The position numbers and the translations under genes were made by a program. Of a stretch of 64,000 nucleotides of DNA, positions 44,642 through 52,954 are shown piece by piece. Location of the stretch: NCBI RefSeq assembly GCF_042661025.1, contig NZ_JBHSWH010000001.1:4154001-4218000 (forward strand). The letters run 5' to 3'. The notes below the pieces were generated by a model. It did not search any database and was not told the origin of the DNA. It saw nothing but the letters and a program-made list of their open reading frames with translations. How positions within the stretch are numbered: position 1 is the first letter of the stretch; each line of letters opens with the position of its first letter. Origin of the DNA: Flexivirga alba. Lineage in GTDB: Bacteria > Actinomycetota > Actinomycetes > Actinomycetales > Dermatophilaceae.

Positions 44642-44672
44642 AAGAACATCCCGCCTGCACCGAAAGGCAACC

Positions 44673-46004
44673 ATGAGCCACCCGCAATCCAAGCCGACCC
44701 TCGCCGACCGCGGACAGTCCTTCGGCATGCGCCTCATCACCCGCGCCGGCGGCCTGGAGGCGATGAAGAATCCCGCGCTGCGCGCCAAGGTCGAGAAGGT
44801 CCTCTACCGCGGCGCCCGCCAGGGCTTTCGCGCCCAGGTGGCTGCCGGACGCGCCTTCAGCGCCAAGAGCGGATCCGGATCCCCGACCCGCAGCAAGCCG
44901 GCCAAGCCGCGGGTGCAGTTCGACCTGATCCCGAGCGATGACCAGGAGATGATCCGCGAGGCGGCCCGAGAGCTGGCCGACGAGGTGCTCCGCCCGGCTG
45001 CTTCGACAGCAGACGCCGAGCGCGCCGTGCCTGACTCGGTGCGCCAGCAGGCCGCCCAAATGGGTATGGCGCTGCTCGGTGTCCCCACCGAGCTCGGCGG
45101 TGTCGCCGAAGAAGCGTCCGCGGTGACCAGCGTCCTCGTGCTGGAGGAGTTGGCTCGTGGCGACATGGGTCTCGCAGTCGCGGTGATGTCGCCAGCGGCC
45201 GTCGCGAACTGCCTTGTGAACTATGGCGATTCGGACCAGCAGGCGACATACCTGCCGGCCTTCACCGATGAGACCGCTCCCGCCACGGGCGCAGTCGCAC
45301 TGATGGAGCCGCAGCCGCTGTTCGACCCGGCGAAGCCGCAAACGACAGGGCGCATCGACGGCGACGGGGTCGTCCTCGACGGCACCAAGGCGCTCGTGCC
45401 TGGCGCCGCGACCTCCGATCTCTTCATCGTCTCGGCGATGATCGACGGCGCAGCCCGTCTGGTAATCGTGCCGCCGACCACCGAGGGTGTCACCGTTTCC
45501 GACAACCCGGCGATGGGCGTGCGTGCGGCACACACCGGCACTCTGCACCTGGAGCAGGTCCGCGTGCCCGTCTCGAACCTGCTCGGCACCGCCGACGACC
45601 ACACCGACGCGGTCGCCCGTGCCCGCCTCGCGTGGTCCGCGGCCGCGGTCGGCACCGCGCAAGCCGTCCTCGACCAGGTGAAGACCTACACCAAGGAGCG
45701 CAAGGCGTTCGGCGAGCCGATCGCCTACCGCCAGGCAGTTGCGTTCACCGTCGCCAACATCGCCATCGAGCTCGACGGCCTGCGCCTGGTCGTATGGCGT
45801 GCGGCGTCGCGCCTCGACCGTGGCCTCGACGCGAGCGAGCAGATCGCCCACGCCCGAGCACTGACCGAGAAGTACTGCGCGCAGATCGGGTCCGACGGGG
45901 TGCAGTTGCTCGGCGGCCACGGCTTCGTCAAGGAATTCGCCAACGAGCGGTGGTACCGCGACTTGCGCGGCGCCGGCCTCATGGAAGGCGCGCTCCTCGT
46001 ATGA
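44673..46004 (+). CDS. Acyl-CoA dehydrogenase family protein
   Basis: 443 residues. A basic N-terminal extension of about 75 residues precedes the acyl-CoA dehydrogenase fold, which starts at FDLIPSDDQEMIREAARELADEVLRP. The FAD region ALMEPQ is degenerate compared with the usual AITEP motif. The C-terminal domain has KERKAFGEPIAYRQAVAF and LLGGHGFVKEFANERWYRDLRG, and a Glu in GLMEGALLV is at the catalytic-base position. Substrate chain type is unknown. SD AAAGG lies upstream of ATG 44673. It forms a pair with the next gene. Confidence 0.85.
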   Translation: MSHPQSKPTLADRGQSFGMRLITRAGGLEAMKNPALRAKVEKVLYRGARQGFRAQVAAGRAFSAKSGSGSPTRSKPAKPRVQFDLIPSDDQEMIREAARELADEVLRPAASTADAERAVPDSVRQQAAQMGMALLGVPTELGGVAEEASAVTSVLVLEELARGDMGLAVAVMSPAAVANCLVNYGDSDQQATYLPAFTDETAPATGAVALMEPQPLFDPAKPQTTGRIDGDGVVLDGTKALVPGAATSDLFIVSAMIDGAARLVIVPPTTEGVTVSDNPAMGVRAAHTGTLHLEQVRVPVSNLLGTADDHTDAVARARLAWSAAAVGTAQAVLDQVKTYTKERKAFGEPIAYRQAVAFTVANIAIELDGLRLVVWRAASRLDRGLDASEQIAHARALTEKYCAQIGSDGVQLLGGHGFVKEFANERWYRDLRGAGLMEGALLV

Positions 46005-46053
46005 GCTGCCGCCACACGACTCGAAACGCTTTCCACTCCAAAGGATTTCACGC

Positions 46054-47298
46054 ATGATCGACCTTGAGGTTCCGAAGAAGTTCATCCCGCTGCTCAAGCA
46101 GGCGTCCGGTCTGGCGGACGAGGTCTTCCGCCCGATCAGCCGCAAGTACGACCTCGCCGAGCACGAGTACCCGCGCGAACTCGACCTGATGTCCGCAGTC
46201 ATCGACGGCCTGTCCGATTCAGGCGCATCGCAGGGCGCCGGTGCGCGCACGACGAGCGGCGGTGCCAAGGAGCCGGCCGGCGTCGGTGCCGGCTCGCGTG
46301 GCGCCAAGACCAAGGAGACCGTCAACGGCTCGAACCTGTCGTCGGTCCTGTCGATCATGCAGACCTGCCGCGGCGACGTCGGGCTCACCCTGACGCTCCC
46401 CCGCCAGGGACTCGGCAACGCCGCGATCGCTGCCGTCGCCAATGACCAGCAGAAGGAGCGCTACGGCAGCAAGTGGGCTGCCATGGCGATCACCGAGCCG
46501 GACACCGGCTCCGACTCCGGCGCCATCCGGACAACGGCGACCAAGGACGGCGACGAATACGTCCTGAACGGCGAGAAGATCTTCGTCACGAGCGGCGAGC
46601 GCGCCGAGCTGGTCGTCGTCTGGGCGACGCTCGACCGGTCACTCGGCAAGAAGGCGATCAAGTCGTTCGTCGTACGCCGGGACAACCCCGGCCTGAAGCT
46701 GGTCCGCCTGGAGCACAAGCTCGGCATACGTGCTTCGGACACTGCAGCCTTCTCACTGGACAACTGCCGGGTGCCGGCAGAGGACCTGCTCGGCGACCCG
46801 GAGATCCGGACCGAGGGCGGTTTCGGTGGCGCCATGCAGACCTTCGACAACACGCGCCCGCTCGTCGCCGCGATGGCCGTCGGCCTCACCCGTGCCAGCC
46901 TCGACCTCGCGACGGAGCTGCTCGGCAAGGCCGGCCTCACCGCGGACCCCGACGCACCCCTGCACACCCAGCCGTATGCCGCGGCGCGCCTGCTGCAGAT
47001 GGAGGCCGACTACGAGGCGGCATACCTGCTGACGATGCGGGCTGCCTGGATGGCCGACAACGGCAAGCCGAACTCGATGCAGGCGTCGATGGCCAAGGCG
47101 AAGGCCGGCCGCACCTGCGTCGAGGTGGCATTGACCTGCGTACAGCTTTGTGGCGCAACGGGATACGCCGAAACCGAGCTGCTGGAGAAGTGGGCCCGGG
47201 ACAGCAAGATCCTGGACATCTTCGAGGGCACGCAGCAGATCCAACTGCTCGTCGTGGCTCGTCGCCTCTTGGAGTTGAGCTCCAGCGAGCTGAAGTAG
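46054..47298 (+). CDS. Acyl-CoA dehydrogenase
   Basis: 414 residues. AITEPDTGSDSGAIRTTA is the FAD-binding motif and DSKILDIFEGTQQIQ holds the catalytic Glu. A low-complexity Gly/Ala/Ser segment (about residues 58-90) between the first helices is unusual. The partner gene 49 bp upstream has the more divergent FAD site, so the two proteins may work as a heteromer or on related acyl-CoAs. A strong terminator follows. Confidence 0.88.
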   Translation: MIDLEVPKKFIPLLKQASGLADEVFRPISRKYDLAEHEYPRELDLMSAVIDGLSDSGASQGAGARTTSGGAKEPAGVGAGSRGAKTKETVNGSNLSSVLSIMQTCRGDVGLTLTLPRQGLGNAAIAAVANDQQKERYGSKWAAMAITEPDTGSDSGAIRTTATKDGDEYVLNGEKIFVTSGERAELVVVWATLDRSLGKKAIKSFVVRRDNPGLKLVRLEHKLGIRASDTAAFSLDNCRVPAEDLLGDPEIRTEGGFGGAMQTFDNTRPLVAAMAVGLTRASLDLATELLGKAGLTADPDAPLHTQPYAAARLLQMEADYEAAYLLTMRAAWMADNGKPNSMQASMAKAKAGRTCVEVALTCVQLCGATGYAETELLEKWARDSKILDIFEGTQQIQLLVVARRLLELSSSELK

Positions 47299-47331
47299 GC
47301 TCCCTCCCGATCGAGCGGACCCACAACAGAA

Positions 47332-47371
47332 CGAGCGGACCGGAAATCCTGTGAGATTTCCGGTCCGCTCG
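47332..47371. terminator. Strong hairpin terminator between convergent genes
   Basis: A perfect 17-bp stem (47332-47348 with 47355-47371) and a 6-nt loop CTGTGA. It lies 34 bp after the acyl-CoA dehydrogenase stop and 38 bp after the convergent small gene, so it can serve both strands. There is no long T tract. Confidence 0.7.
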
Positions 47372-47409
47372 ATGCGGTTCGGGTCCCCTCGATCGTGGGG
47401 AGAGGGTTG

Positions 47410-47556
47410 TCAGCTCCTGGCGTTGGCCCGCTGCATCGCCATCACCAGGTCGTCCCTGGCGCTCTGCGTGGAGGCGCCCCGAATAGCGTCCAGCAGTGCC
47501 CGCCGACTACGGGCAGTTTCACGGTGGGTACGGATGGCGCGGGCGAGCGAGGTCAT
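47410..47556 (-). CDS. Small 48-residue basic protein under a palindromic operator
   Basis: ATG 47556 to TGA 47410-47412. The product begins MTSLARAIRTHRETARSRRA and ends with DDLVMAMQRANARS: amphipathic, Arg-rich and probably helical, with no signal peptide or membrane segment. Translation is supported by AAGGAGAG about 9 nt before the ATG, and transcription by a TAAAAT box at 47613-47608 followed at once by a perfect palindrome. I recognise no family with certainty; short Arg-rich proteins of this kind are common in actinobacteria. It lies downstream of a GntR regulator on the same strand. Confidence 0.65.
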   Translation of the reverse strand: MTSLARAIRTHRETARSRRALLDAIRGASTQSARDDLVMAMQRANARS

Positions 47557-47580
47557 GCTGGTCTCTCCTTCGAGACGAGT

Positions 47581-47613
47581 TCGATAACGAATTCTTCGTT
47601 ATCGAAATTTTAC
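47581..47613 (-). promoter_or_regulatory. Promoter and perfect palindromic operator of the small protein gene
   Basis: Arms TTCGATAACGAA (47581-47592) and TTCGTTATCGAA (47596-47607) are perfect inverted repeats around TTC. The -10 box TAAAAT (47613-47608) directly abuts the palindrome, so a bound protein would cover the start of transcription: a repressor operator. The cognate regulator may be the adjacent GntR protein, but this is a guess. Confidence 0.65.
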
Positions 47614-47692
47614 CTCCGCCATACCTTCGACCGCCAACCGGGCGCAGGTGACTTCGCACACACTCCCGCCCCGGCCCGGATCTGCCTGCGGG

Positions 47693-48049
47693 TCAGGCCT
47701 GTTCGAGACTCGTGCGCACGATGCGCAACAACTCCTCGGTGCCGAGCCCGAGCCGACATACCTTCGTCGCGAAATCGGCTGCCGCAGCCGCAGCCAGCGC
47801 CCTCGTACCGTCTCCTCCCGCGGCCACTCGCGTGCCTGCCCGACCCATCCCCTCGACCAGGCCAGCAGCCTCCAGCTCGGTGTAGGCCTTGGCCACGGTT
47901 CCCGGCGCGAGGCCGAGCTCGGCGGCCAGCCCGCGCACCGAGGTGAGCCGAGCTCCGACCGCCAACTCACCGGACTCGATGCGCGCCGCGAGTTGATCGC
48001 AGATCTGCCGGTAAGGCGGGACCGCGCTGTCCTGATCGATGGTCATCAT
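47693..48049 (-). CDS. GntR-family regulator, YtrA-like
   Basis: About 118 residues from ATG 48049 (or 48046). The N-terminal winged helix is typical: VPPYRQICDQLAARIESGELAVG, LTSVRGLAAELGLAPGTVAKAYTELEAAGLV. The effector domain is reduced to a short helical tail, as in the YtrA subfamily that usually controls ABC transporters. The adjacent divergent sugar transporter and the downstream small gene are the candidate targets. Confidence 0.82.
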   Translation of the reverse strand: MMTIDQDSAVPPYRQICDQLAARIESGELAVGARLTSVRGLAAELGLAPGTVAKAYTELEAAGLVEGMGRAGTRVAAGGDGTRALAAAAAADFATKVCRLGLGTEELLRIVRTSLEQA

Positions 48050-48125
48050 CTGCCCATCGAACATCCTCCGTGCAGCTACGGGAAGACGCGCCACATCCGG
48101 TGGGCTCGAGAGCCTTGACGGAAAC

Positions 48126-48163
48126 AATTTTCCTTTACTCTGCCCTTACGAATCGAATTTTCC
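48126..48163 (+). promoter_or_regulatory. AATTTTCC direct repeats in the transporter promoter
   Basis: AATTTTCC occurs at 48126-48133 and 48156-48163, 30 bp apart (three helical turns), in an AT-rich stretch upstream of the sugar ABC operon. The first copy is part of GGAAACAATTTTCC, an imperfect palindrome. Candidate operator and promoter. Confidence 0.4.
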
Positions 48164-48202
48164 GTAGGGTCACCCTGTCCCGGGGTCGGTCCACCCCGTA
48201 TT

Positions 48203-48232
48203 TCACCCGTCGTCACCCGTCATCACCCGTCA
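48203..48232 (+). repeat. Three 10-bp tandem repeats in the transporter leader
   Basis: TCACCCGTCR is repeated three times just before the Shine-Dalgarno sequence AAGGAG of the solute-binding protein gene. Copy number may vary by slippage and could change spacing in the 5' UTR. Confidence 0.6.
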
Positions 48233-48245
48233 TCAAGGAGAACCC

Positions 48246-49565
48246 ATGCGCACCACCACAGCTGCCGCACTCGCGTCCCTCACCGCACTCACCCTTGCCC
48301 TCGCCGGCTGCGGCGACAGCGGCGGCTCGAGTGGCTCGGGCGGCTCCGGGGCCGGCGCCACTGCAGGCGGAGGCGGCAGCGCCAAGTCACTGACCTTCTG
48401 GGTCATGAAGGGCACCAACCCGGACTCCTCGACGTTCTATGCGACTGCGAAGGCGGAGTTCAAGAAGCAGACCGGCGCAACGCTGAACATCCAGGAAGTC
48501 GAGTGGGCCGACGCGCACGACCGGCTGGTGCGCTCCTTCGCGGGCGGCGGCGGCCCGGACGTCTCCGAGATCGGCACCACCTGGACCCCGGAGTTCGCGG
48601 CGGCCGGCGGCCTGGCGGACATCACCAAGCAGGTCACCTCCTCCGGCATGGGCAAGGACGAGCTGCAGGCGCTGAAGGACTCTGCCACGTATGACGGCAA
48701 GCAGTACGGCGTCGGTTGGTATGCCGGTGTGCGCGGCATCGTCTACCGCAAGGACATCTTCACCAAGGACGGCATCAAGGTTCCGACGAACTGGGCGCAG
48801 CTGGAGCAGGCCGTCAAGACGCTGAAGGCCAAGGAGCCGAAGATGGCGGCGATGCCGATCGCGGGCGGTTCGTCATACGCCTCGGCTCCGTTCATCTGGG
48901 GCGCCGGCGGCGACTTCGCCGTCAAGGACGGCGGTAAGTGGAAGAGCACGCTGGACTCCAAGCAGTCCCAGGCGGGTTTGCAGTTCTACACCAACCTGGC
49001 GTTGAAGGACGGCTCGTCGACGACCGCAGCCTCCACCTGGAAGGAGACCGACCTGCTCGACGCGTTCGCCAAGGACAAGGCGGCGATGGTCATCCAGGGC
49101 AACTGGACGCCCAAGACAGCGATCGAGCAGAACCCCGACCTGAAGAACAAGATCGGCGCGTTCGCGATCCCCGGCAAGGACGGCGGCGTCGCACCGGCGT
49201 TCCTCGGCGGATCCAACCTGTCGGTGATGGCGACCAGCAAGAAGCAGGACCTGGCCTGGAAGTTCATCCAAATGATGACCACGGGTGACCTGGCCAAGAA
49301 GTGGGCCGACCAGACCGGCTACTTCCCGACCACCAAGACTGCCCTGCAGCCGTATGCCGACAGCTCCGACCAGCTCGTTGCGCCGTTCGCGACCGCGATG
49401 CTCAAGGGCGGGCGGAACGTCCCGAGCGCGCCGCAATGGGGCACCGTCGAGGGCAACAAGACGATCACCGCGATGCTGCAGTCGATCCTGACCGGCACGT
49501 CGGTCCCGGCGGCGACGAAGAAGGCGTCCGAGGCGATCACCTCCACGCTGAACGCCAAGAACTGA
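48246..49565 (+). CDS. Sugar ABC transporter substrate-binding lipoprotein
   Basis: 439 residues. A lipoprotein signal peptide ends in the lipobox LALAGC, then a Gly/Ser-rich linker, then a family 1 solute-binding protein fold (SLTFWVMKGTNPDSS ... IPTNWAQLEQAVKTL-like ... FLGGSNLSVMATSKKQDLAWKF). It would be anchored outside the membrane and feed sugar to the two permeases that follow. The co-encoded GH3 hexosaminidase makes an amino sugar such as chitobiose or a muropeptide sugar the best guess; this layout resembles Streptomyces dasABCD. No ATPase gene is present, so a shared MsiK-type ATPase is expected. Confidence 0.88.
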   Translation: MRTTTAAALASLTALTLALAGCGDSGGSSGSGGSGAGATAGGGGSAKSLTFWVMKGTNPDSSTFYATAKAEFKKQTGATLNIQEVEWADAHDRLVRSFAGGGGPDVSEIGTTWTPEFAAAGGLADITKQVTSSGMGKDELQALKDSATYDGKQYGVGWYAGVRGIVYRKDIFTKDGIKVPTNWAQLEQAVKTLKAKEPKMAAMPIAGGSSYASAPFIWGAGGDFAVKDGGKWKSTLDSKQSQAGLQFYTNLALKDGSSTTAASTWKETDLLDAFAKDKAAMVIQGNWTPKTAIEQNPDLKNKIGAFAIPGKDGGVAPAFLGGSNLSVMATSKKQDLAWKFIQMMTTGDLAKKWADQTGYFPTTKTALQPYADSSDQLVAPFATAMLKGGRNVPSAPQWGTVEGNKTITAMLQSILTGTSVPAATKKASEAITSTLNAKN

Positions 49566-49598
49566 CCGCCGACCGACCCGACACCGAAGAACCACTAC

Positions 49599-50513
49599 GT
49601 GCCTATCTCCAAGTCACGGCCCTGGCTGCTGCTGGCCGGCCCGCTGATCGTCATTGCCGGACTGCTGCTCTACCCGATCGTTCGGGTGACGGTCCTGTCC
49701 TTCCAGCGCTACAACCTGCGCGAGGTGATCAGCGGGCACCCGGTGGGCATCGGTTTCGACAACTACAAGCAGATCTTCTCCGGGGCACCCGGCCTGCCCG
49801 CGTCATACCTGTGGAAGACGATCCTGCCCAATACCGTTGTGTTTGCTGCACTTGCGGTGTTCTGCACGATTGTGCTCGGCACGCTGGTCGCGTTGCTGCT
49901 GCTCAATGTCGGCTCGAAGGTCCGGGCCCTGATCATTGGGTCGATCCTGATCGCCTGGGCGATCCCGGCCGTGTCGGACACCTACGTCTGGACGTGGATC
50001 TTCGCACCGGACGACGGGGTCGTGAAACACCTACTGGAGGGGCTCGGCCTGATCGGGCCGGAGGGGCACAACTGGTTCACTGACCGGTGGTCGTTCTACG
50101 CGATCGTGCTGCTCAACGTCGTGCACCATAGCTTCCCGTTCGTGGCGGTGACGCTCTTCGCCGGGATGCTCACCGTGCCGACCGAGCTGCACGAAGCGGC
50201 CAAGATCGACGGCGCGTCGGCCTGGCGGCGGTTCTGGTCAGTAACCATGCCGCTGCTGCGGCCGGTCTTCGCGGTGGTCACCATCCTGTCGACCATCTGG
50301 GACTTCAAGGTGTTCACCCAGATCTACCTGATGCCGGGCGGTGACGGCAGCAACCCCGATGTGTTCAATCTCGGTGTCTGGTCCTACGTCTCGTCGATCA
50401 ATCAGACGAAGTACGGCCTCGGCTCGGCGATCGCGGTGCTGCTCACGCTGGTCCTGCTGGCGATCACCTTGGCCTACCTGCGACTGATGTTCCGGGAGGA
50501 TGAGACCGGATGA
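49599..50513 (+). CDS. Sugar ABC transporter permease, first subunit
   Basis: A 304-residue permease with six helices. EAAKIDGASAWRRFWSVTMPLLRPV is the EAA loop that contacts the ATPase. GTG 49599 follows the binding-protein gene by 33 bp. The stop overlaps the second permease by 14 nt. Confidence 0.9.
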   Translation: MPISKSRPWLLLAGPLIVIAGLLLYPIVRVTVLSFQRYNLREVISGHPVGIGFDNYKQIFSGAPGLPASYLWKTILPNTVVFAALAVFCTIVLGTLVALLLLNVGSKVRALIIGSILIAWAIPAVSDTYVWTWIFAPDDGVVKHLLEGLGLIGPEGHNWFTDRWSFYAIVLLNVVHHSFPFVAVTLFAGMLTVPTELHEAAKIDGASAWRRFWSVTMPLLRPVFAVVTILSTIWDFKVFTQIYLMPGGDGSNPDVFNLGVWSYVSSINQTKYGLGSAIAVLLTLVLLAITLAYLRLMFREDETG

Positions 50514-51333
50514 GGACCAACTCCCCTGGCGCACGATCGGCAAGACGGCCGCAGTCGTCGCGCTTCTGCTCTTCACCCTCTTCCCCGTCTACTTCATGCT
50601 CAGCACGGCGTTCAACGCGCGGAACGGTTCGGGCACCGACAACCTGCTGCCCGAGCACGTCACCTTCGACAACTTCACCCGCGTGTTCTCGGACAACCAT
50701 TTCGGTCGCTACCTGCTCAACTCGGCGATCGTCACGGTTGCGGTCGTCGTGATCTCCGGAGCGCTGGCCCTGCTGGGGGCCGTCGCCATCGCCCGGTTCC
50801 GGTTCCGGTTCCGCTCCACGATGCTGGTGTTGATCCTGGTGGTGCAGATGCTCCCGGCCGAGGCGCTGGTCATCCCGCTCTTCCTGCAGATGAAGGACTG
50901 GAAGATGCTCAACTCGCTGCTCGGGTTGATTCTGGTCTACATCGCCTTCTCACTGCCGTTCGCGATCTGGAATCTGCGCGGCTTCGTCGCCGCAGTGCCC
51001 CGCGAGTTGGAGGAGGCGGCATACCTGGACGGGTGCGGGTGGTGGCGGATGTTCCGGTCGATCCTGTTGCCGCTTGTGGTGCCGGGACTCGTTGCCACGT
51101 CAGCGTTTTCGTTCGTGATGGCGTGGGAGGAGTTCACCTTCGCCTTGACCTTCCTGTCCAAGGACAGCGTGCTGACGGTCGGGATTGGACTGCAGCACTT
51201 CTCAACGGCCAACACGAATGACTGGGGAGGGCTGATGGCGGCCTCAACTATCGTTACTCTTCCCGTCGTGATTGTCTTCGTACTCGCCCAGCGGCGCCTC
51301 GGCGCCGGTCTCGTGTCCGGCGCTGTCAAATGA
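50500..51333 (+). CDS. Sugar ABC transporter permease, second subunit
   Basis: A 277-residue permease of the MalG/CUT1 type. LEEAAYLDGCGWWRMFRSILLPLVVPG is the EAA loop, and six hydrophobic helices are visible. It forms the heterodimeric channel with the preceding protein. Its stop overlaps the GH3 gene start (ATGA), so the enzyme is translationally coupled to the transporter. Confidence 0.9.
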   Translation: MRPDEDQLPWRTIGKTAAVVALLLFTLFPVYFMLSTAFNARNGSGTDNLLPEHVTFDNFTRVFSDNHFGRYLLNSAIVTVAVVVISGALALLGAVAIARFRFRFRSTMLVLILVVQMLPAEALVIPLFLQMKDWKMLNSLLGLILVYIAFSLPFAIWNLRGFVAAVPRELEEAAYLDGCGWWRMFRSILLPLVVPGLVATSAFSFVMAWEEFTFALTFLSKDSVLTVGIGLQHFSTANTNDWGGLMAASTIVTLPVVIVFVLAQRRLGAGLVSGAVK

Positions 51334-52835
51334 CCGTCGACCGACGGGTCGACCAGTTGGTCCACACCGTCCTGCAACCCGGGTTCGCCGGATTACAGGA
51401 ACCACCGCGCTGGCTGGCCGACGCCGTCGGGCGCGGGTTGGGTGGTGTCGTCTACTTCAGCCACAACATCGGTGACGTCGAGACGACGGCGGCACTGTCG
51501 AGGCAACTGCACGACCTGGGTGACGTGCTCATCGCGACCGACGAGGAGGGCGGCATCGTCAGCCGGCTCGGTGCACGATCCGGCTCACCACATGTCGGAG
51601 CCGCGATGCTCGGCCGGGTTGACGACGTCGACGCCACTCGTGCAGTCGGCACCGCCATCGGCGCGGACCTCCGCGCGTCCGGCATTGACATCGACCTGGC
51701 TCCGGTCGTCGACGTCAACAGCAACCCGAGCAACCCGGTGATCGGGGTGCGTTCGTTCGGCGCGACACCGCAACTGGTCGCCCGACATGCCATTGCGTAT
51801 GCCGAGGGCCTGCAGTCGACCGGCGTCGCCGCAACGGCCAAGCACTTCCCGGGTCACGGTGACACTGCAGTGGATTCGCACGTCGGGCTGCCGCGGGTCG
51901 ATGCCCCCATCGAGCTGCTCCGGGAGCGTGAGCTCGCGCCGTTCGCTGCGGCAGTGCGCGCCGGCGTGCGCGCGGTGATGACCGCGCACGTCATCCTGCC
52001 CGCGCTGGACCCGTCGCGACCCGCCACGATCAGCGCACCGGTCCTGTCCATGCTGCGGGACGAGCTCGGTTTCGACGGGGTGATCATGACCGACGCGCTC
52101 GATATGGGTGCGATCCGCGACACGATCGGGCTGGGTGAGGGCTGTGTCCAGGCACTGCTCGCCGGCGCCGACCTGCTCGGCTTGGGCAATCCGGTGCTGG
52201 GCGCGACGAGCCCGGACAAGGACCTGCAGGTCTTCACCGAAGCGCGCACCGCGTTGGTGCGGGCCATCGACGAGGGCCGCCTACCGGTCGAGCGGCTCGA
52301 GGAGGCGGCCGACCGAATCGATGCGTTGCGACGCTGGCGGCAGTCGCGGTCGGCGGACCTGCCGATGATCGATCGGTCGGCGGACCTATCGGTCGCACGC
52401 CGGTCGCTGGCCACTCGAGGTTCGATCCAGATCGCGCCAAAGCCCTTGCAAATACTCGATATCCGACGACAGCGCAATGTCGCGGCGGGTGCGCTCCCGG
52501 CGCTGACGGTCCAGGCTGTGCTCGATACCGCACCGGGCTCCTCTGTGACGTCGGCCTTCGTGCTCCCCGATGCTGTCGAAGGACACGCAGACGACAGCGA
52601 GTTCGCCTTGCGGGCCGGCCTGCCGTCGGCCGGTGTGGTCGTGACGGGGTCCCCCGGACACGACGCGGCGGAGGACGAGCAGCTTCGGGCCGCGCTCGCG
52701 GTCAGCCCGAACGCCCTGGTGCTCGTCCTCGGCTACGCGACCGGCACCGAGGAACTGTTCGGAGCACGAAACGTCGTCTGGACCTTCGGTGACAGCGTGC
52801 CGACGGCCGCTGCCGTGACACACCTACTGCAGTGA
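51330..52835 (+). CDS. Glycoside hydrolase family 3 beta-N-acetylhexosaminidase
   Basis: 501 residues. The NagZ-type signature KHFPGHGDTAVDSH (residues about 172-185) contains the Asp/His catalytic dyad loop, and IMTDALDM holds the nucleophile Asp. The first 340 residues form the TIM barrel; the remaining 150 are a second domain. No signal peptide, so it acts in the cytosol on imported disaccharides. As with dasD in Streptomyces, it should split chitobiose or anhydromuropeptide sugars brought in by the transporter. Confidence 0.9.
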   Translation: MTVDRRVDQLVHTVLQPGFAGLQEPPRWLADAVGRGLGGVVYFSHNIGDVETTAALSRQLHDLGDVLIATDEEGGIVSRLGARSGSPHVGAAMLGRVDDVDATRAVGTAIGADLRASGIDIDLAPVVDVNSNPSNPVIGVRSFGATPQLVARHAIAYAEGLQSTGVAATAKHFPGHGDTAVDSHVGLPRVDAPIELLRERELAPFAAAVRAGVRAVMTAHVILPALDPSRPATISAPVLSMLRDELGFDGVIMTDALDMGAIRDTIGLGEGCVQALLAGADLLGLGNPVLGATSPDKDLQVFTEARTALVRAIDEGRLPVERLEEAADRIDALRRWRQSRSADLPMIDRSADLSVARRSLATRGSIQIAPKPLQILDIRRQRNVAAGALPALTVQAVLDTAPGSSVTSAFVLPDAVEGHADDSEFALRAGLPSAGVVVTGSPGHDAAEDEQLRAALAVSPNALVLVLGYATGTEELFGARNVVWTFGDSVPTAAAVTHLLQ

Positions 52836-52866
52836 GTCAGAAATAGGCAGGTACGGATGTGGGGCA

Positions 52867-52905
52867 AAGTTGCTGGTCAGGCGCGAAGCGACTGTCAAGC
52901 AACTT
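52867..52905. terminator. Hairpin between convergent GH3 and malic enzyme genes
   Basis: AAGTTGCT (52867-52874) pairs with AGCAACTT (52898-52905) around a 23-nt loop. It lies in the 119-bp convergent gap; termination in either direction is plausible but there is no T tract. Confidence 0.35.
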
Positions 52906-52954
52906 GGCACGCATCGCACTACTGCGGCGTCGTTGACCTCTCGCCACTACCTGA

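Larger units (their letters stand above)
44184..44672. other. 489-bp non-coding stretch with repeats and hairpins
   Basis: No convincing gene in any frame. It holds a 12-bp tandem repeat, CGTTTCGAGGCC (44247-44270); an imperfect direct repeat of about 41 bp beginning TGCAGATCGTGCGCG (44351-44392 and 44500-44540); and, between the two, a hairpin with perfect 10-bp arms GGACCAGCAG/CTGCTGGTCC (44423-44432 and 44455-44464) with an inner GTGCG/CGCAC stem. The right end (44580-44672) is the promoter region of the acyl-CoA dehydrogenase. An RNA gene is possible but unproven. Confidence 0.55.

Noticed and set aside
44291..44941. 216-codon frame across the repeat-rich region
   Set aside because: Cys/Arg-rich low-quality composition, no SD, and it runs into the acyl-CoA dehydrogenase in another frame.
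48203..48232. Three direct repeats as a possible CRISPR or iteron array
   Set aside because: Units are only 10 bp, contiguous and without spacers; this is a simple tandem repeat.
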